This document shows, in pieces, positions 44,676 through 54,813 of a stretch of DNA of 64,000 nucleotides. Each line of letters begins with the position of its first letter. Position 1 is the first letter of the stretch. The notes under the pieces are model-generated. The model worked only from the letters and a program-made list of their open reading frames with translations, ran no database searches and was not told the origin of the DNA. The translations under genes were made by a program, and so were the position numbers. The DNA is from Phycisphaerales bacterium (GTDB taxonomy: Bacteria; Planctomycetota; Phycisphaerae; UBA1845; UTPLA1). Location: positions 62,001 to 126,000 of the forward strand of contig JAKSDK010001512.1 in the NCBI GenBank assembly GCA_022360095.1, written 5' to 3'.

Positions 44676-45872
44676 TTAGTCCATTGAACATTCGATCAAA
44701 CGAAGGGACGACGGTGAAGGAAACACATAGTACTCCCAGTCGAACCATCGGCCGTCCACACTGAACGAGGTCTTTGCCATGAATACCTCGTCGCTTACCA
44801 ACGCCTGCTCCACAAGCATCGTTTCAAGGATCGCCTCCAACATATCGACATGAAGAAAAGGCGGCTGTGGTTCAGAATGAATTTCCAGCCACTTTGCCCA
44901 ACTGTTTACGAAGGCACTACTGATAATATTGCCGGTTTCCTGAAGACAGGATCGGGCCATATCATTAAGTGACTCGGTGGTCCCGGGCTCCTGCTGAGCC
45001 AGGATGTCCACCAACTCCAGCGCCGTCGGCTGCGACATGACCATCAAGGTGTGGCCGTGGAGCTGACTGCCCAGTTCGAGATGGAGCGCGACGACCGGTT
45101 TGTCGACATTGTCCGTCGTACAGACGTCGCGTAATGCGATTTTTTCGAATCCTTCCGTGCTCAATCTCACGCCTCTGCGGAGCCATTTCGACATGGACCT
45201 CGACGCATTAAATGATCCATTGATGGCAATCGCATGCAACGCGTTTTGGCGAACACGATCGCTTTCACATTGCTTCCGCATGACGGAAAGCGCATCCGCC
45301 GACGGCAACAGGAGGAACGACCAGTCAAGTTGGTGTCCATCCAGTTCGAATTCCGTTCTGGACACAAGCGCTTCGTCGCCGACAGAGGCCTGATCGACCA
45401 ACAGCGGCTGGATCACCGCAGTGGCAAGATCGTGCACAACCGTGGGGCTTGCCGGAATGCATTCCACCTTGAGCCAAGTGGACAGGCAGTTGGTAAACGC
45501 GCTACCGACAATATTCCCAGTTTCCTGGAGGCAGGATGCTTCCAGTTCTCCCAAGACTTTCGACGTGCCGTCCGGTGCACCGATCATCAGGTCCACCAGC
45601 GACAACGCTGTTTTTTCTGGAAAGACCAGGAGCACACTTCCCTCGATATCGCCGTCGAGTTTCATGTACGCCGCAATAACCGGTTCCTCGGCGTCTCCGG
45701 TGGACGCCGCGACTTCGGAGATCGGCACCGTCTCGAAACCATCCGAAGTCAACCGAACGCCGCGCTTGAACCACTTGGACAGCGCCCTAGACGCCGTGTA
45801 GGCGCTATTGACGGCCACCGTTCGCAAAGCGTCCGCTAACTCGAGTGCCGGGCTGTCAGTTGTCGCCGACAT
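44676..45872 (-). CDS. Tandem CheC-like chemotaxis phosphatase
   Basis: A 398-aa protein made of two repeats of ~195 residues. Each carries one intact CheC/CheX-type phosphatase signature, SCLQETGN (Glu117/Asn120 and Glu312/Asn315), within S-x3-E-x2-N. The position that holds the first site in ordinary CheC is degenerate in both halves: LRTVAVNSAYTASRALSKW and LHAIAINGSFNASRSMSKW lack the Glu and Asn. Each half starts with ALSKWFKRGVRL / SMSKWLRRGVRL. Function is likely dephosphorylation of CheY-P and interaction with the adjacent CheD. AAGGAG lies 7 nt before ATG 45872, and the start overlaps the cheA end. Confidence 0.82.
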   Translation of the reverse strand: MSATTDSPALELADALRTVAVNSAYTASRALSKWFKRGVRLTSDGFETVPISEVAASTGDAEEPVIAAYMKLDGDIEGSVLLVFPEKTALSLVDLMIGAPDGTSKVLGELEASCLQETGNIVGSAFTNCLSTWLKVECIPASPTVVHDLATAVIQPLLVDQASVGDEALVSRTEFELDGHQLDWSFLLLPSADALSVMRKQCESDRVRQNALHAIAINGSFNASRSMSKWLRRGVRLSTEGFEKIALRDVCTTDNVDKPVVALHLELGSQLHGHTLMVMSQPTALELVDILAQQEPGTTESLNDMARSCLQETGNIISSAFVNSWAKWLEIHSEPQPPFLHVDMLEAILETMLVEQALVSDEVFMAKTSFSVDGRWFDWEYYVFPSPSSLRLIECSMD

Positions 45873-48800
45873 GTACAAGCTCCTTCTTTGAAGCAGAATT
45901 TTCGTCCGCCTCGGCTTTCTCATGAGTCTCACAAGGTGTCTTCTTTAACTGATTTCGGGTCGCAAACATGTGCATCATCGACGCGGCATCCAGAATGAGC
46001 GATACCGTGCCGTCGCCCATGATCGAGGCGCCGGTGATGCCTTCGATGTTTCGATAATTCTCCGCGATGCTCTTGATGACGACGTCTTCCTGACCGATCA
46101 GCTCGTCAACGATCAAGCCCACGGCTTCATCCTGCATCTCAATGATGACCAGCGTCAGACTTGAATCGTCCCGAGTCGTGGTCAGCAGTTCCTTTGAATT
46201 CGCATCGAAGACCTGTTCGAAAAACGCGACAGGGATCACCCGATCACGGAGCCTGACGACCCGCCTCTGCTGGATGTACTGGAGATCCGATTGGGGCACC
46301 GTGATGATCTCGGCCACCGCCTCCAATGGAATTGCATAGACGCATTGACCGATTCGGGCAATGACAGCCGTCATAATCGCCAGCGTCAAAGGCAATTTGA
46401 TCGTGACAGTCGCGCCCTCGCCCGTGACGCTGTCCACTTCCACGGTTCCGTTGATGGATTCGAGCTTGTTGATGACGATATCCATCCCCATGCCGCGACC
46501 GCTAAGATCCGTGACCTGCGCGGCGGTTGAAAAGCCCGGCCGGAAGATGTACTGAACAATCTCCTTTTCAGTCATGCGATCGACTTCGGCCTGGGTGGCC
46601 ATCTGGCGTTCCACGATCTTTTTCTTGACCGCCGGAATATTCACACCCTTGCCGTCGTCCTTGACTTCGATGCAAATGTGACGCCCACGATGATAGGCGT
46701 TGAGAATCACCTGTGCGGTTTCGGGCTTGTCCGTCTTGGCACGCTCTTCAGGCGTTTCGATGCCGTGATCGACACTGTTTCGGATCATGTGCGTGAGCGG
46801 GTCGCCCAGTTCGTCGATCATGCGCTTGTCGAGTTCGGTCGATTCGCCCATCAGCACGAGTTCGACCTTCTTGCCCGTAGAACGTGAGATATCTCGCACA
46901 ACGCGCCGGAATCGCTGGAACAGGGGTCCGACGGAAACCATTCGCGTTTCCATAATCCGCTTTTGCATGCCCTCGGAAACACGATTAAGAGCGTGTAGCG
47001 TTTCTGAAAAGTCGTTCATGGCTGAACGACCGCTGCGAACACGGTTGATCATTCCTTTGACGTTGTCAAAGTCATTGGACAGATGGAGCGTAAGCTCGGA
47101 CAGTTCGCCGACGCGCTTTGCATCTTTCTCAGCCGGCGAAAGGCTGTGCAAGCCCTGGTTGAGCTGGGACATTCGCTCCACCATGTCCTCGACCAGATAC
47201 TCGATGTTCTGCCCTCGGAAAAGAGGATCAATCCGGCCGTGGATCTGCGTCAGACGCGCCTTATTGATAACCAGTTCGCCACCGAGATTCATCAACTGAT
47301 CAAGTCGCTCAAGATCGACGCGAATGGTTTCACCGACTTTGGCCGGTGTCTTCGCCTTTGCCGCAGCCGCGGTCGACGTGCTCGGCTTCGAAGCCGGAGC
47401 AGCCTCCTCCGCCTTCGGAGCGGGGGTTGAACCGGACGGTGCGGGGCTCGGTGAAGCGGCATCAGCCTTGACGTCAGTCTTCATGTCGCTGGATTCTTCC
47501 GTCGCGGATGGAGTTTCCTTTTCGACCGACGAGGTTTCCTTATTTACAGGTGCAGCCTCCACGTCTGCCGGCGCGGGAGCTTCCGCAACGGATTCATCGC
47601 TGGAATCCGAGCCGGAAACTTCGACACGCTCAATTCCATAACTCTCGACCATCTTCTTGAGCTCGTTCGGTGCGACGCTCGTATTAATTTGATAAACGAT
47701 CTTCTCAAGCGGAGACGAACCGTCCATCGAATCGACATCAGGGATGGTCTGAATGATATCGCCCGCTTCGGAGAGCTTGTTATAGATGAGGTAGGCCTGG
47801 ATTTCTGCTTCGCTGAAATTCTCGGGGAACGTAATCTCGACCGACTTGATGTCGTCGTTCGAAGCCTCGGACGATTCCGTTGTCGAGGGTTCTTGAACGG
47901 GCTGTGGTTCTTCGTCCTGAGCCTCAGCCTGCGGGACATCCTCGGCGGGCGTTGCGTCCGACGCACCGGACGCGTCCGGCAACCATTTGTCGAACAACCC
48001 CAGCCCGTCATCGGACAATTCTGCCGCCTTTCCTTCTTTGATGAGGTTGACATCGGCGCGAACCTTGTCAGCGGCACCGAACACGGCCTGCATCATGAGG
48101 TCATCAAGCTGCAATTTGGAGTGTCGAACGAGGTCGAGGACCGTCTCCATGTCATGCGTGAGTTGATACAGAGCATGACAACCGGCCGCTCCTGTCGCCC
48201 CTTTGATGTTATGAGCGCATCGAAAGACGTCGTTGATGACATCGAGATCACTGGGAGATTGTTCGAGCTTGAGAAGTTCGTCGTTCAACTGGTCCAGCGT
48301 TTCGAGCGTCGTTTCGACAAACAACACGGCCATTTCCGCGTTGTCGAGGATGGAGCTCTCCAGATCCACTGCGGGATTCTTGGGTTTTTCAACGATGGGC
48401 GTCTCTGAAGGCGCTTCGTCCGCTGCCGGCGCCGCATCATTCGAAGTCGGCGTCGTATCCTCCGGAGCCGGTGCTGCTTCTTCTTGAGCCGGCGCCGCGT
48501 CGCTGGAAGTCTCGGGAGAACTGAGAATCGCCTCCAGCGTAGCCAGCGCATCTTCGATGGTGACCGGTTCATCCGTCGGCTCGGTCAGCTCCTTGACCAG
48601 TTCCTTGAGTTTGTCGAAAACGCCGAAGAGTGTGTCAATCGCGGCCGGAGTCAGCGTGCGTTTGCCCATTCGGACGTGATCGAAGAGCGTTTCCATCAAA
48701 TGGGTCAGATCACGGATCTTGTCGAATCCCATCGCGGCGCCGAGTCCTTTGAGACTGTGCGCCGCACGGAACATCTCGTTCATGCGAGCCTGATCTTCGG

Positions 48801-48942
48801 GATCTTCAAGCGAAAGTCCGCCGCTTCCGGCTTTCTCCTCGAAGGCCATCAAGCCTTCGTCCAGGATATCGAGATACTCCGGCGCTTCGTCGAGGAAGCT
48901 GCTCAGGAGTTCTTCTGAGATGTCTAAAGAAGGTTCACTCAT
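45856..48942 (-). CDS. cheA: Chemotaxis histidine kinase CheA with two Hpt domains
   Basis: A 1028-aa kinase, much longer than E. coli CheA (654 aa). Two Hpt domains have phospho-His at AAHSLKG (His62) and CAHNIKG (His244); they are joined by Ala/Pro/Glu-rich linkers. A further ~75-residue alpha/beta domain (~370-450) precedes a long low-complexity linker. Then come the dimerisation domain, an intact ATPase (HMIRNSVDHGIETPEER, DDGKGVN, GRGMGMDIV) and the CheW-like P5 domain. It overlaps cheR at its start and the CheC-like gene at its end. Confidence 0.95.
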   Translation of the reverse strand: MSEPSLDISEELLSSFLDEAPEYLDILDEGLMAFEEKAGSGGLSLEDPEDQARMNEMFRAAHSLKGLGAAMGFDKIRDLTHLMETLFDHVRMGKRTLTPAAIDTLFGVFDKLKELVKELTEPTDEPVTIEDALATLEAILSSPETSSDAAPAQEEAAPAPEDTTPTSNDAAPAADEAPSETPIVEKPKNPAVDLESSILDNAEMAVLFVETTLETLDQLNDELLKLEQSPSDLDVINDVFRCAHNIKGATGAAGCHALYQLTHDMETVLDLVRHSKLQLDDLMMQAVFGAADKVRADVNLIKEGKAAELSDDGLGLFDKWLPDASGASDATPAEDVPQAEAQDEEPQPVQEPSTTESSEASNDDIKSVEITFPENFSEAEIQAYLIYNKLSEAGDIIQTIPDVDSMDGSSPLEKIVYQINTSVAPNELKKMVESYGIERVEVSGSDSSDESVAEAPAPADVEAAPVNKETSSVEKETPSATEESSDMKTDVKADAASPSPAPSGSTPAPKAEEAAPASKPSTSTAAAAKAKTPAKVGETIRVDLERLDQLMNLGGELVINKARLTQIHGRIDPLFRGQNIEYLVEDMVERMSQLNQGLHSLSPAEKDAKRVGELSELTLHLSNDFDNVKGMINRVRSGRSAMNDFSETLHALNRVSEGMQKRIMETRMVSVGPLFQRFRRVVRDISRSTGKKVELVLMGESTELDKRMIDELGDPLTHMIRNSVDHGIETPEERAKTDKPETAQVILNAYHRGRHICIEVKDDGKGVNIPAVKKKIVERQMATQAEVDRMTEKEIVQYIFRPGFSTAAQVTDLSGRGMGMDIVINKLESINGTVEVDSVTGEGATVTIKLPLTLAIMTAVIARIGQCVYAIPLEAVAEIITVPQSDLQYIQQRRVVRLRDRVIPVAFFEQVFDANSKELLTTTRDDSSLTLVIIEMQDEAVGLIVDELIGQEDVVIKSIAENYRNIEGITGASIMGDGTVSLILDAASMMHMFATRNQLKKTPCETHEKAEADENSASKKELVHVGDN

Positions 48943-49820
48943 TTTGTCACTAACTGTTTCTGAGCCTGAGATTCCTTGCTATTCACACCGGGCTTGAAAT
49001 AGGTCCCGGGACGAATGTAGTCCAGCTTCATGTGCTCGTTCAATTCCGGGATCGTACGGATCGGATCGACGTCACCGATGATGAGATGACCACCTTGGGC
49101 CAGCGCATCGGACACAACGGTGATGGCCTGCTTCTTCATCTTGTTGTCAAAGTACATCAGGACGTTTCGCAGGAAGATGAGGTCGAATCGTCCGTTCGGA
49201 AACTTATCTCTCAGATTATGGAACTGAAAGGTCACAAGTTTCTTGATCTCGTCCTTCAATTCGAAGTCGTCGCCGACGGGCTTGAACCAGCGCTCGACAC
49301 GTTCTTTGGACGTCTTGGATAAGGCGTACGTGTTGTAAACGCCGGCCTTCGCCGCATCGAGCACGTTCTTGCTGATGTCCGTGCCGATGATCCTGACGTT
49401 CCACGAATTGAAATTGGGAAGCAACTCGCGAAGAAGGATCGCCGCCGTATAAGCCTCGGCGCCGGTGCTGCTGGCCGCACTCCAGATTCGCACGGCCTTC
49501 GAACCGGACCCTTTCATCTTGATGAAATTGGGAATGAGATCATTGCTGAAATATTCCCAGAGCTTTTCGTTTCGAAAAAAGTATGTTTCGTTGGTCGTGA
49601 CGGCCGAGAGAAAATGCGGGAGTTCCTGCTCGTAGCCTTCCTTGCTTTGGATCAGCTTGAAATAGTCGTTGAACGTATCAAGCTTCAGAGCTCGAAGCCG
49701 CTTGCGGAGCCGGTTGCTCAGCAGCCCCAGCTTGCTTTCTTCAAGATGAATGCCGGTCTTCTCATAGACGAATGAGGCGATCTTCTTGAATTCCGCAATC
49801 GTCAACTTCTTCAGTTCCAT
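48939..49820 (-). CDS. cheR: Chemotaxis protein methyltransferase CheR
   Basis: A 293-aa SAM-dependent methyltransferase that methylates receptor Glu residues. The N-terminal helical domain (SFVYEKTGIHLEESKLGLLSNRLRKRLR) is followed by the catalytic domain with RIWSAASSTGAEAYTAAILL, RIIGTDISKNVLDAAKAGVY and FDLIFLRNVLMYFD. GGAG lies 7-8 nt before the ATG. The stop overlaps the cheA start. Confidence 0.95.
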   Translation of the reverse strand: MELKKLTIAEFKKIASFVYEKTGIHLEESKLGLLSNRLRKRLRALKLDTFNDYFKLIQSKEGYEQELPHFLSAVTTNETYFFRNEKLWEYFSNDLIPNFIKMKGSGSKAVRIWSAASSTGAEAYTAAILLRELLPNFNSWNVRIIGTDISKNVLDAAKAGVYNTYALSKTSKERVERWFKPVGDDFELKDEIKKLVTFQFHNLRDKFPNGRFDLIFLRNVLMYFDNKMKKQAITVVSDALAQGGHLIIGDVDPIRTIPELNEHMKLDYIRPGTYFKPGVNSKESQAQKQLVTK

Positions 49821-49953
49821 AAGCTCGACTCCGTTCTAAAGCAGATGGGCTGCATCGAAGGTTGTTTTTTCGATCTGACCACGTCGGGCAGGATGCCAGA
49901 TCACTGCCCAACGTGGACCGACCGTCATCTACGCAGTCCTACGACGATATCGC

Positions 49954-52410
49954 TTATTCAGCATCAGCCGCGCTGGACTCACTGACCTTGAAAGCGCCGA
50001 CCAGCTCCTTGAGCTGTGCCGCCTGGCCCGACAACTCTTCGGACGAACCGGCCATTTCCTCAGCCGCGGACGCGTTGTTTTCCGTGATCGAAGCGACATT
50101 CTGAATGCCGGTGTTGACTTCGGAAGCCGTGGAGTTCTGCTCCTCGGTCGCACTCGCGATCTGAGAGATGTTGTTCGCCGTTTCCTCGACGCCTTCGATG
50201 ATCTTCTTCAGGGCTTCGCCGGTCTGTTCGCTCAGCTCGGCACCTTCCTTGACCCGCTGCGTCGACTCCTTGATCAACGTCGTGATCTCGCTGGCGGCTT
50301 CACTCGAACGCTCCGCCAATTTGCGAACTTCGTCGGCAACGACCGCAAAGCCCATGCCGTGTTCGCCGGCCCGAGCGGCCTCGATCGCGGCGTTCAATGC
50401 GAGCAGGTTGGTCTGAGCCGCGATTTCCGAAATCACGCTGATGATCTCGGCGATCTGCTCGGCGGACTTGTCGATGAGCTTCATCGCATCGATGTTCTTG
50501 TCCACGGCTGCCCCGCCGTCCTCGGCACGCTTGCTGGTTTCCCTGGCGACCGTGTTCGCCTTCTGGGCATTCTCAGCAACGCTTTCGATCATTTTGCTCA
50601 AAGACTGCACGGACGCCGACATCTGCTCGACGTTGGCGGACTGGGTTTGAGCACCGTCGGACAACGACGTTGAACCCTCGGACACCACACGAGCACCTTC
50701 GGCGAACTGGTCGGCCGACTCGGTGATCTGCATGATGACCTGGCTCAGCGATTTGATCATCTTGGCCAGACCGGCACCCAACTGCCCGACGGCATCGGCG
50801 CCTTGGATCTTGACTTCCGTGGTGAGGTCACCGGCCGCAGCCGCCTGGACATTCGTCAGAAGCTGATCGACCTTGTCCTGCAATTCCTGGGCGTTGCGTT
50901 CCGTCTCCTCGGCCATCTCCTTCGACCGTTGCTCCATGGCGAGCCTCTCGGTGATGTTCTCCCAGGTGACCATCGGACCGATGTACTCACCCTTGTCATC
51001 GAAGATCGCGCTAACGAGAAGGTCGAGCTTCTGGTCTGCCAGTTCGATGACCGCCTGGTGAGGCAGGTTCTTGGGATCGGCGAGAATGCCTCGCTGGTAG
51101 GACGGATTCTTATGGAAGATGTCGACGTTGCTTCCGACGACCTTATCGATTGGCACCGGGAGGAGATGGGACAACGGCGTCAAGGCCTTGACGGTCGCAG
51201 GATTTGCATACGTGATGTTCAATTCCTTGTCGGCCATGATGATGTTCACCGGAGCGTTTTCAATCATCGCGGACATCTTGGCCGACTCGAACTCGGCTTT
51301 GCGCTTGTCGGTGACGACTTCCCAGGTGACCATCGGGCCCATGAAGTTGCCGTCGGCGTCGTTGATCGGGCTGACCAACAGGTCCAACGTCTGATCAGCG
51401 ATTTTGATATCCGCGCGGTGCGGGAGGTTGTTCGGATTGCTGAGAATCCCGCGCTGATAGGCCGGGTTCTGGTGGAAGAAGTCGATGTTCTTGCCCACGA
51501 TCTCATTCGCTCTGCAGGGCAAGTGCTGCTCGAGCGATTTGAGCGTCTGCTCAGAAATCGGATTCATGTAGGTGATGTTGAAGTCGGCGTCGGCCAGAAT
51601 GACCGGCGTGGGCGAGTTGGCCACCATCTGCTCCAGCCGCTGCTGCTCTTTCTCTGCCCGGCGCTGATCCGTGACGACTTCCCAGGTGACCATCGGCCCC
51701 ATGAAATTGCCGTCGCCATCTCTGATCGGGCTGACCAACAGGTCGAGCGTCTGATCGGCGATCTTGATATCCGCCCGATGCGGGAGGTTGTTGGGATTGT
51801 TCAGAATGCCGCGCTGATACGCCGGGTTCTGATGGAAGAAGTCGATGTTCTTGCCCACGATCTCACTTGCCTTGCAGGGCAGGTGCTGCTCCAGCGACTG
51901 GAGCGTCTTTTCAGAGACGGGGTTCATGTACGTGATGTTGAAGTCGGCATCGGCCAGGATGACGGGGGTGGGCGAGTTGGCCACCATCTGCTCCAGCCGC
52001 TGCTGCTCCGTTTCGGATCGACGCTTATCCGTCACGTCCTCCCATGTGACCATGGGGCCGGAGTATTCGTTGTTCTCGTCGTAAATGGCCGTGACGAGGA
52101 GGCTCAGCTTGTGATCACCGAGTTCGATATCCGCCATGTGAGGCAGATTCCTCGGGTTGGAAAGAATGTTGCGCTGATAAGACGGATCTTTGTGGAAGAT
52201 GTCGACATTGCTTCCGACGACCTTCTCCAGCGGCACGGGGAGCAAATGAGCCAGCGGCTCAAGTGACTTCACGGTTGCGGGGTTGACATACGTGATGTTC
52301 AGTTCCGCGTCCGCAAGGATGATGTTCGTCGGGGCATTTTCGATGACAGCCATCGTGTTTATCCGACCAGCCGTTTCGTTGTTCTCTGTCATAGTCTTTT
52401 TCTCCGCCAT
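49954..52410 (-). CDS. Soluble methyl-accepting chemotaxis protein with four tandem PAS domains
   Basis: An 818-aa cytoplasmic chemoreceptor without membrane helices. Residues ~20-500 hold four PAS-like repeats with an exact period of 120 residues; each ends with MVTWE(D/V/N)(V/I)T and contains a FH-x-(D/N)P-x-YQR-x-IL helix. Repeats 2 and 3 are almost identical, and 1 and 4 resemble each other. A short HAMP-like linker ([23 protein letters not shown]) leads into the signalling hairpin with the tip [22 protein letters not shown] and methylation-type Glu/Gln heptads. PAS domains suggest sensing of an intracellular redox or ligand signal; cofactor unknown. Confidence 0.93.
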   Translation of the reverse strand: MAEKKTMTENNETAGRINTMAVIENAPTNIILADAELNITYVNPATVKSLEPLAHLLPVPLEKVVGSNVDIFHKDPSYQRNILSNPRNLPHMADIELGDHKLSLLVTAIYDENNEYSGPMVTWEDVTDKRRSETEQQRLEQMVANSPTPVILADADFNITYMNPVSEKTLQSLEQHLPCKASEIVGKNIDFFHQNPAYQRGILNNPNNLPHRADIKIADQTLDLLVSPIRDGDGNFMGPMVTWEVVTDQRRAEKEQQRLEQMVANSPTPVILADADFNITYMNPISEQTLKSLEQHLPCRANEIVGKNIDFFHQNPAYQRGILSNPNNLPHRADIKIADQTLDLLVSPINDADGNFMGPMVTWEVVTDKRKAEFESAKMSAMIENAPVNIIMADKELNITYANPATVKALTPLSHLLPVPIDKVVGSNVDIFHKNPSYQRGILADPKNLPHQAVIELADQKLDLLVSAIFDDKGEYIGPMVTWENITERLAMEQRSKEMAEETERNAQELQDKVDQLLTNVQAAAAGDLTTEVKIQGADAVGQLGAGLAKMIKSLSQVIMQITESADQFAEGARVVSEGSTSLSDGAQTQSANVEQMSASVQSLSKMIESVAENAQKANTVARETSKRAEDGGAAVDKNIDAMKLIDKSAEQIAEIISVISEIAAQTNLLALNAAIEAARAGEHGMGFAVVADEVRKLAERSSEAASEITTLIKESTQRVKEGAELSEQTGEALKKIIEGVEETANNISQIASATEEQNSTASEVNTGIQNVASITENNASAAEEMAGSSEELSGQAAQLKELVGAFKVSESSAADAE
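50914..52353 (-). repeat. Four 360-bp PAS-coding repeats
   Basis: The same sequence tract recurs at 51121, 51481, 51841 and 52201, exactly 360 bases apart. The two middle units are nearly identical in DNA; the outer two are closer to each other than to the middle ones. Confidence 0.85.
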
Positions 52411-52480
52411 GAATATCGCCTTTCCGAAAAGGACGCCCTTTGTTGTTAACTATTCAAAACGCAGGCCTCGAGCCGCGTTG

Positions 52481-53020
52481 TTACACGTTCTGACCGCCAA
52501 GCGAAGCAATCTTGGCCTGCTCATCTTCCGAGAGAATGTTCTCGATGCTGAGCAGGACGAGCAGCTTCTTCTCGAATTTCACCAGTCCCGTAATGTAAGA
52601 ATGATCGATGCCGGCAATGCTCGACGGCGGCGGTTCGATCTGTTCCGCGGTGATACGCAGCACTTCATCCACGGCATCGACGACCATGCCGATCGTCTTG
52701 TCCGATACGTTGACAACAATGATTCGCGTGTGCTCATCGCTATCATGAGCCGGAAGTCCGAATCGACGGCGAAGATCAATGATCGGAATCACATGACCTC
52801 GAAGATTGATCAAACCACAAATGTAATCCGGCACCTCCGGCATCTTCGTGATCTGGCCCAGGAGGATGATTTCCTGCACCTGCATGATGTTCACGCCGTA
52901 TTCCTCGTTGGCCAACCTGAAGCTGACGATCTGCGTTGTGGTTTTCGCAGACTCCAGGGCAGAATCTTGAGTCGTATCAGCGTCCTTATTGGTCTGCGGC
53001 TCAGCGATTGCAGCGGTCAT
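52481..53020 (-). CDS. cheW: Chemotaxis coupling protein CheW
   Basis: A 179-aa adaptor joining receptor and CheA. After ~30 variable residues the CheW domain shows VSFRLANEEYGVNIMQVQEII, PDYICGLINLRGHVIPIIDLRRRFG and the SH3-like C-terminal strands. I start at ATG 53020, preceded by GGGAAGG; the frame extends nine codons further. First gene of the chemotaxis operon. Confidence 0.93.
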   Translation of the reverse strand: MTAAIAEPQTNKDADTTQDSALESAKTTTQIVSFRLANEEYGVNIMQVQEIILLGQITKMPEVPDYICGLINLRGHVIPIIDLRRRFGLPAHDSDEHTRIIVVNVSDKTIGMVVDAVDEVLRITAEQIEPPPSSIAGIDHSYITGLVKFEKKLLVLLSIENILSEDEQAKIASLGGQNV

Positions 53021-53298
53021 AGGGCCTTCCCTTTCTCGAATAAGCAATCAACCTACAATTGGCTTCACTCCATACGTACTGTCCTTAATCGAACTACGGA
53101 GGTGGGTCCTTTATTACGGATTTCGGTTCTTTTGAATCCGAGACTCAGCCAAGCGGCCGCTCGATCATCGTGACGCCTTTCGACTGAAAACAACGGTTGC
53201 GCAGGTCCGTCAGGTCGCCCGAACGTCGTATATGCGCATCCGATTATTGGACGATTTGGCACTGTAGTTGCGCGGAATCGGCCCATTGGTGTGGTATG
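53021..53298. other. Spacer upstream of the chemotaxis operon
   Basis: With the terminator at 53299-53330 this fills the 338-base gap between cheW and the MFS gene. It should hold the chemotaxis promoter, but no clear -35/-10 pair was found by eye, and no small gene is supported. Confidence 0.35.
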
Positions 53299-53330
53299 AA
53301 AAAACCCCAGGCACGGCGGCCTGGGGCTTT
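53299..53330 (-). terminator. Strong intrinsic terminator after the MFS gene
   Basis: CCCCAGGC / GCCTGGGG, 8-bp stem with a 6-nt loop (53305-53326), followed on the minus strand by TTTTTT. It lies about 30 bases after the MFS stop and insulates the chemotaxis operon. Confidence 0.85.
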
Positions 53331-53358
53331 GTATTTGATTCGAACTTTTTTTGAGGCG

Positions 53359-54627
53359 CTAGGCGACGCTTCCGGATCGTTTCAATCGGAGCAGCATCGG
53401 CAGAGTGACTGCGGCGCACAAGATCTCAGCGCCGCCGGCGACCAGGAAGGTCCACTGGTAGGCCGCTAATGTCACCATGTGGTTGGAGAGCGTTGCAAAC
53501 AACCCGCCGGCGAACAACGGGCCCAACAAGAAACCCAAAGATCCGGCCATGTTAAAGCCTGTGAAGGCTGCGCCGCGCTGAGACACGGGGGTCAGGTCGG
53601 TACACAACGTCAGATTCGCAGCGAACATGGATGCGCTGAGAACTCCGGACAGGATCATGATCCAGTAGAGTCCGCTAAGAGAGAGTACTCCGTAGAAGCT
53701 GAAGATGATCCCGAATCCGAGCGAGCCCAGGACAATCGGCCAAACCCGGCCGAGGCGATCAACCAAGCGTCCCGCGGGATAAACCAATGAAGCGAAAGGC
53801 AACAGGAACATCAAAAGCAATCTGCTTCGAGCGCTCGGGTCAAGCCCATGCACGTCGGCCAGGAACAGACAGAAGGTCGTGATCAGAACGCCGACACACA
53901 ACCGGTCAATAAACGCGTAGAAGAACGCAATGAGCAGGTTCGGCGTTTGCCGTAACGTCTGAAGAACGTCGCGCGAACGATGCCGTGCTTCGCCTTGCGC
54001 CGCCGGTTCCGCGGCGAAAAGTTGTGTGCATAGCGCGGCGACCGCTGCAATCATCCCGGCAATATGAAACGTCCACTCGGGAACCACAATATGTTCCCAG
54101 ATCAATCCTCCGATTCGAGTGCCGCAGGCTGTGCCGAACATCATGGCCGTGCCGACGAGCCCCATAACGCGCCCTCGGCGTCCCTCGCCCGCCCAAGCGG
54201 AGGCCATCGCCATCAATGTGCTTAGTGCCAGAATGTGCGCGGCCCCTTCGAAAAACCGGACGATCAGAATGAGCGCCAGATTCGGCATGAGGGCCATCAA
54301 GGATAACAAGACGGCATCTGCGGCCAAGGCGAAAACCGCCACTCGTTTTCGATGATTCCGAATGTCTACCCAGAGAAACATCAGCGGTGCGAAGATGATC
54401 GCTCCGATCATGTTCACCGACATGAAACTGTGCGTCGCAAACGCCGAGGCGCCGTAACGCAGGCTGATGAGCTCCTTCAACGGCGCAACCAGCATGGTCA
54501 CCGGCACCATGGCGATAAAGGTCAGCGTCGCCATCAACACGGTATGGCGAAGTGTGTGACTCGCCTCGTCCTTGACGACACCGCTACTGAATGTGGACAG
54601 CCTTGTAGACATCTGAATCTTGGACAT
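53359..54627 (-). CDS. MFS transporter
   Basis: A 422-aa major facilitator protein with twelve predicted helices. The loop between helices 2 and 3 reads FLWVDIRNHRKRVAVFALA, the usual D-x3-G-R-[RK] signature in degenerate form, and the second half repeats it as PAGRLVDRLGRVWP. Helix 5 contains GLVGTAMMFGTACGTRIGG. Substrate unknown; efflux of small molecules is a common role. It is alone, with its own terminator. Confidence 0.88.
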   Translation of the reverse strand: MSKIQMSTRLSTFSSGVVKDEASHTLRHTVLMATLTFIAMVPVTMLVAPLKELISLRYGASAFATHSFMSVNMIGAIIFAPLMFLWVDIRNHRKRVAVFALAADAVLLSLMALMPNLALILIVRFFEGAAHILALSTLMAMASAWAGEGRRGRVMGLVGTAMMFGTACGTRIGGLIWEHIVVPEWTFHIAGMIAAVAALCTQLFAAEPAAQGEARHRSRDVLQTLRQTPNLLIAFFYAFIDRLCVGVLITTFCLFLADVHGLDPSARSRLLLMFLLPFASLVYPAGRLVDRLGRVWPIVLGSLGFGIIFSFYGVLSLSGLYWIMILSGVLSASMFAANLTLCTDLTPVSQRGAAFTGFNMAGSLGFLLGPLFAGGLFATLSNHMVTLAAYQWTFLVAGGAEILCAAVTLPMLLRLKRSGSVA

Positions 54628-54813
54628 ATTAATTGTATGATCGGCGAAGACCCGGCGAGTTTTGCGCCTTCTCTTCTTATGCTAGAAGATAAGGGACAAC
54701 CCTTACTAAATCGAATATTCGGAGGGGTATTCTTGATATTTTTTATTGAAATCCGGCGCTAGGAACCGCCTTCCGTGGCGTTCGACCGATTCCCAAGGAC
54801 AAATCTGCGCTCG
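54628..54813. other. Spacer between MFS and dehydrogenase genes
   Basis: AT-rich in the middle (TATTTTTTATTG near 54735). No gene or clear terminator found. Confidence 0.3.

Noticed and set aside
50803..52266. 487-codon open frame on the plus strand
   Set aside because: It is antisense to the PAS repeats of the chemoreceptor; it stays open only because of the GC-rich third positions of the real gene and has no family features.
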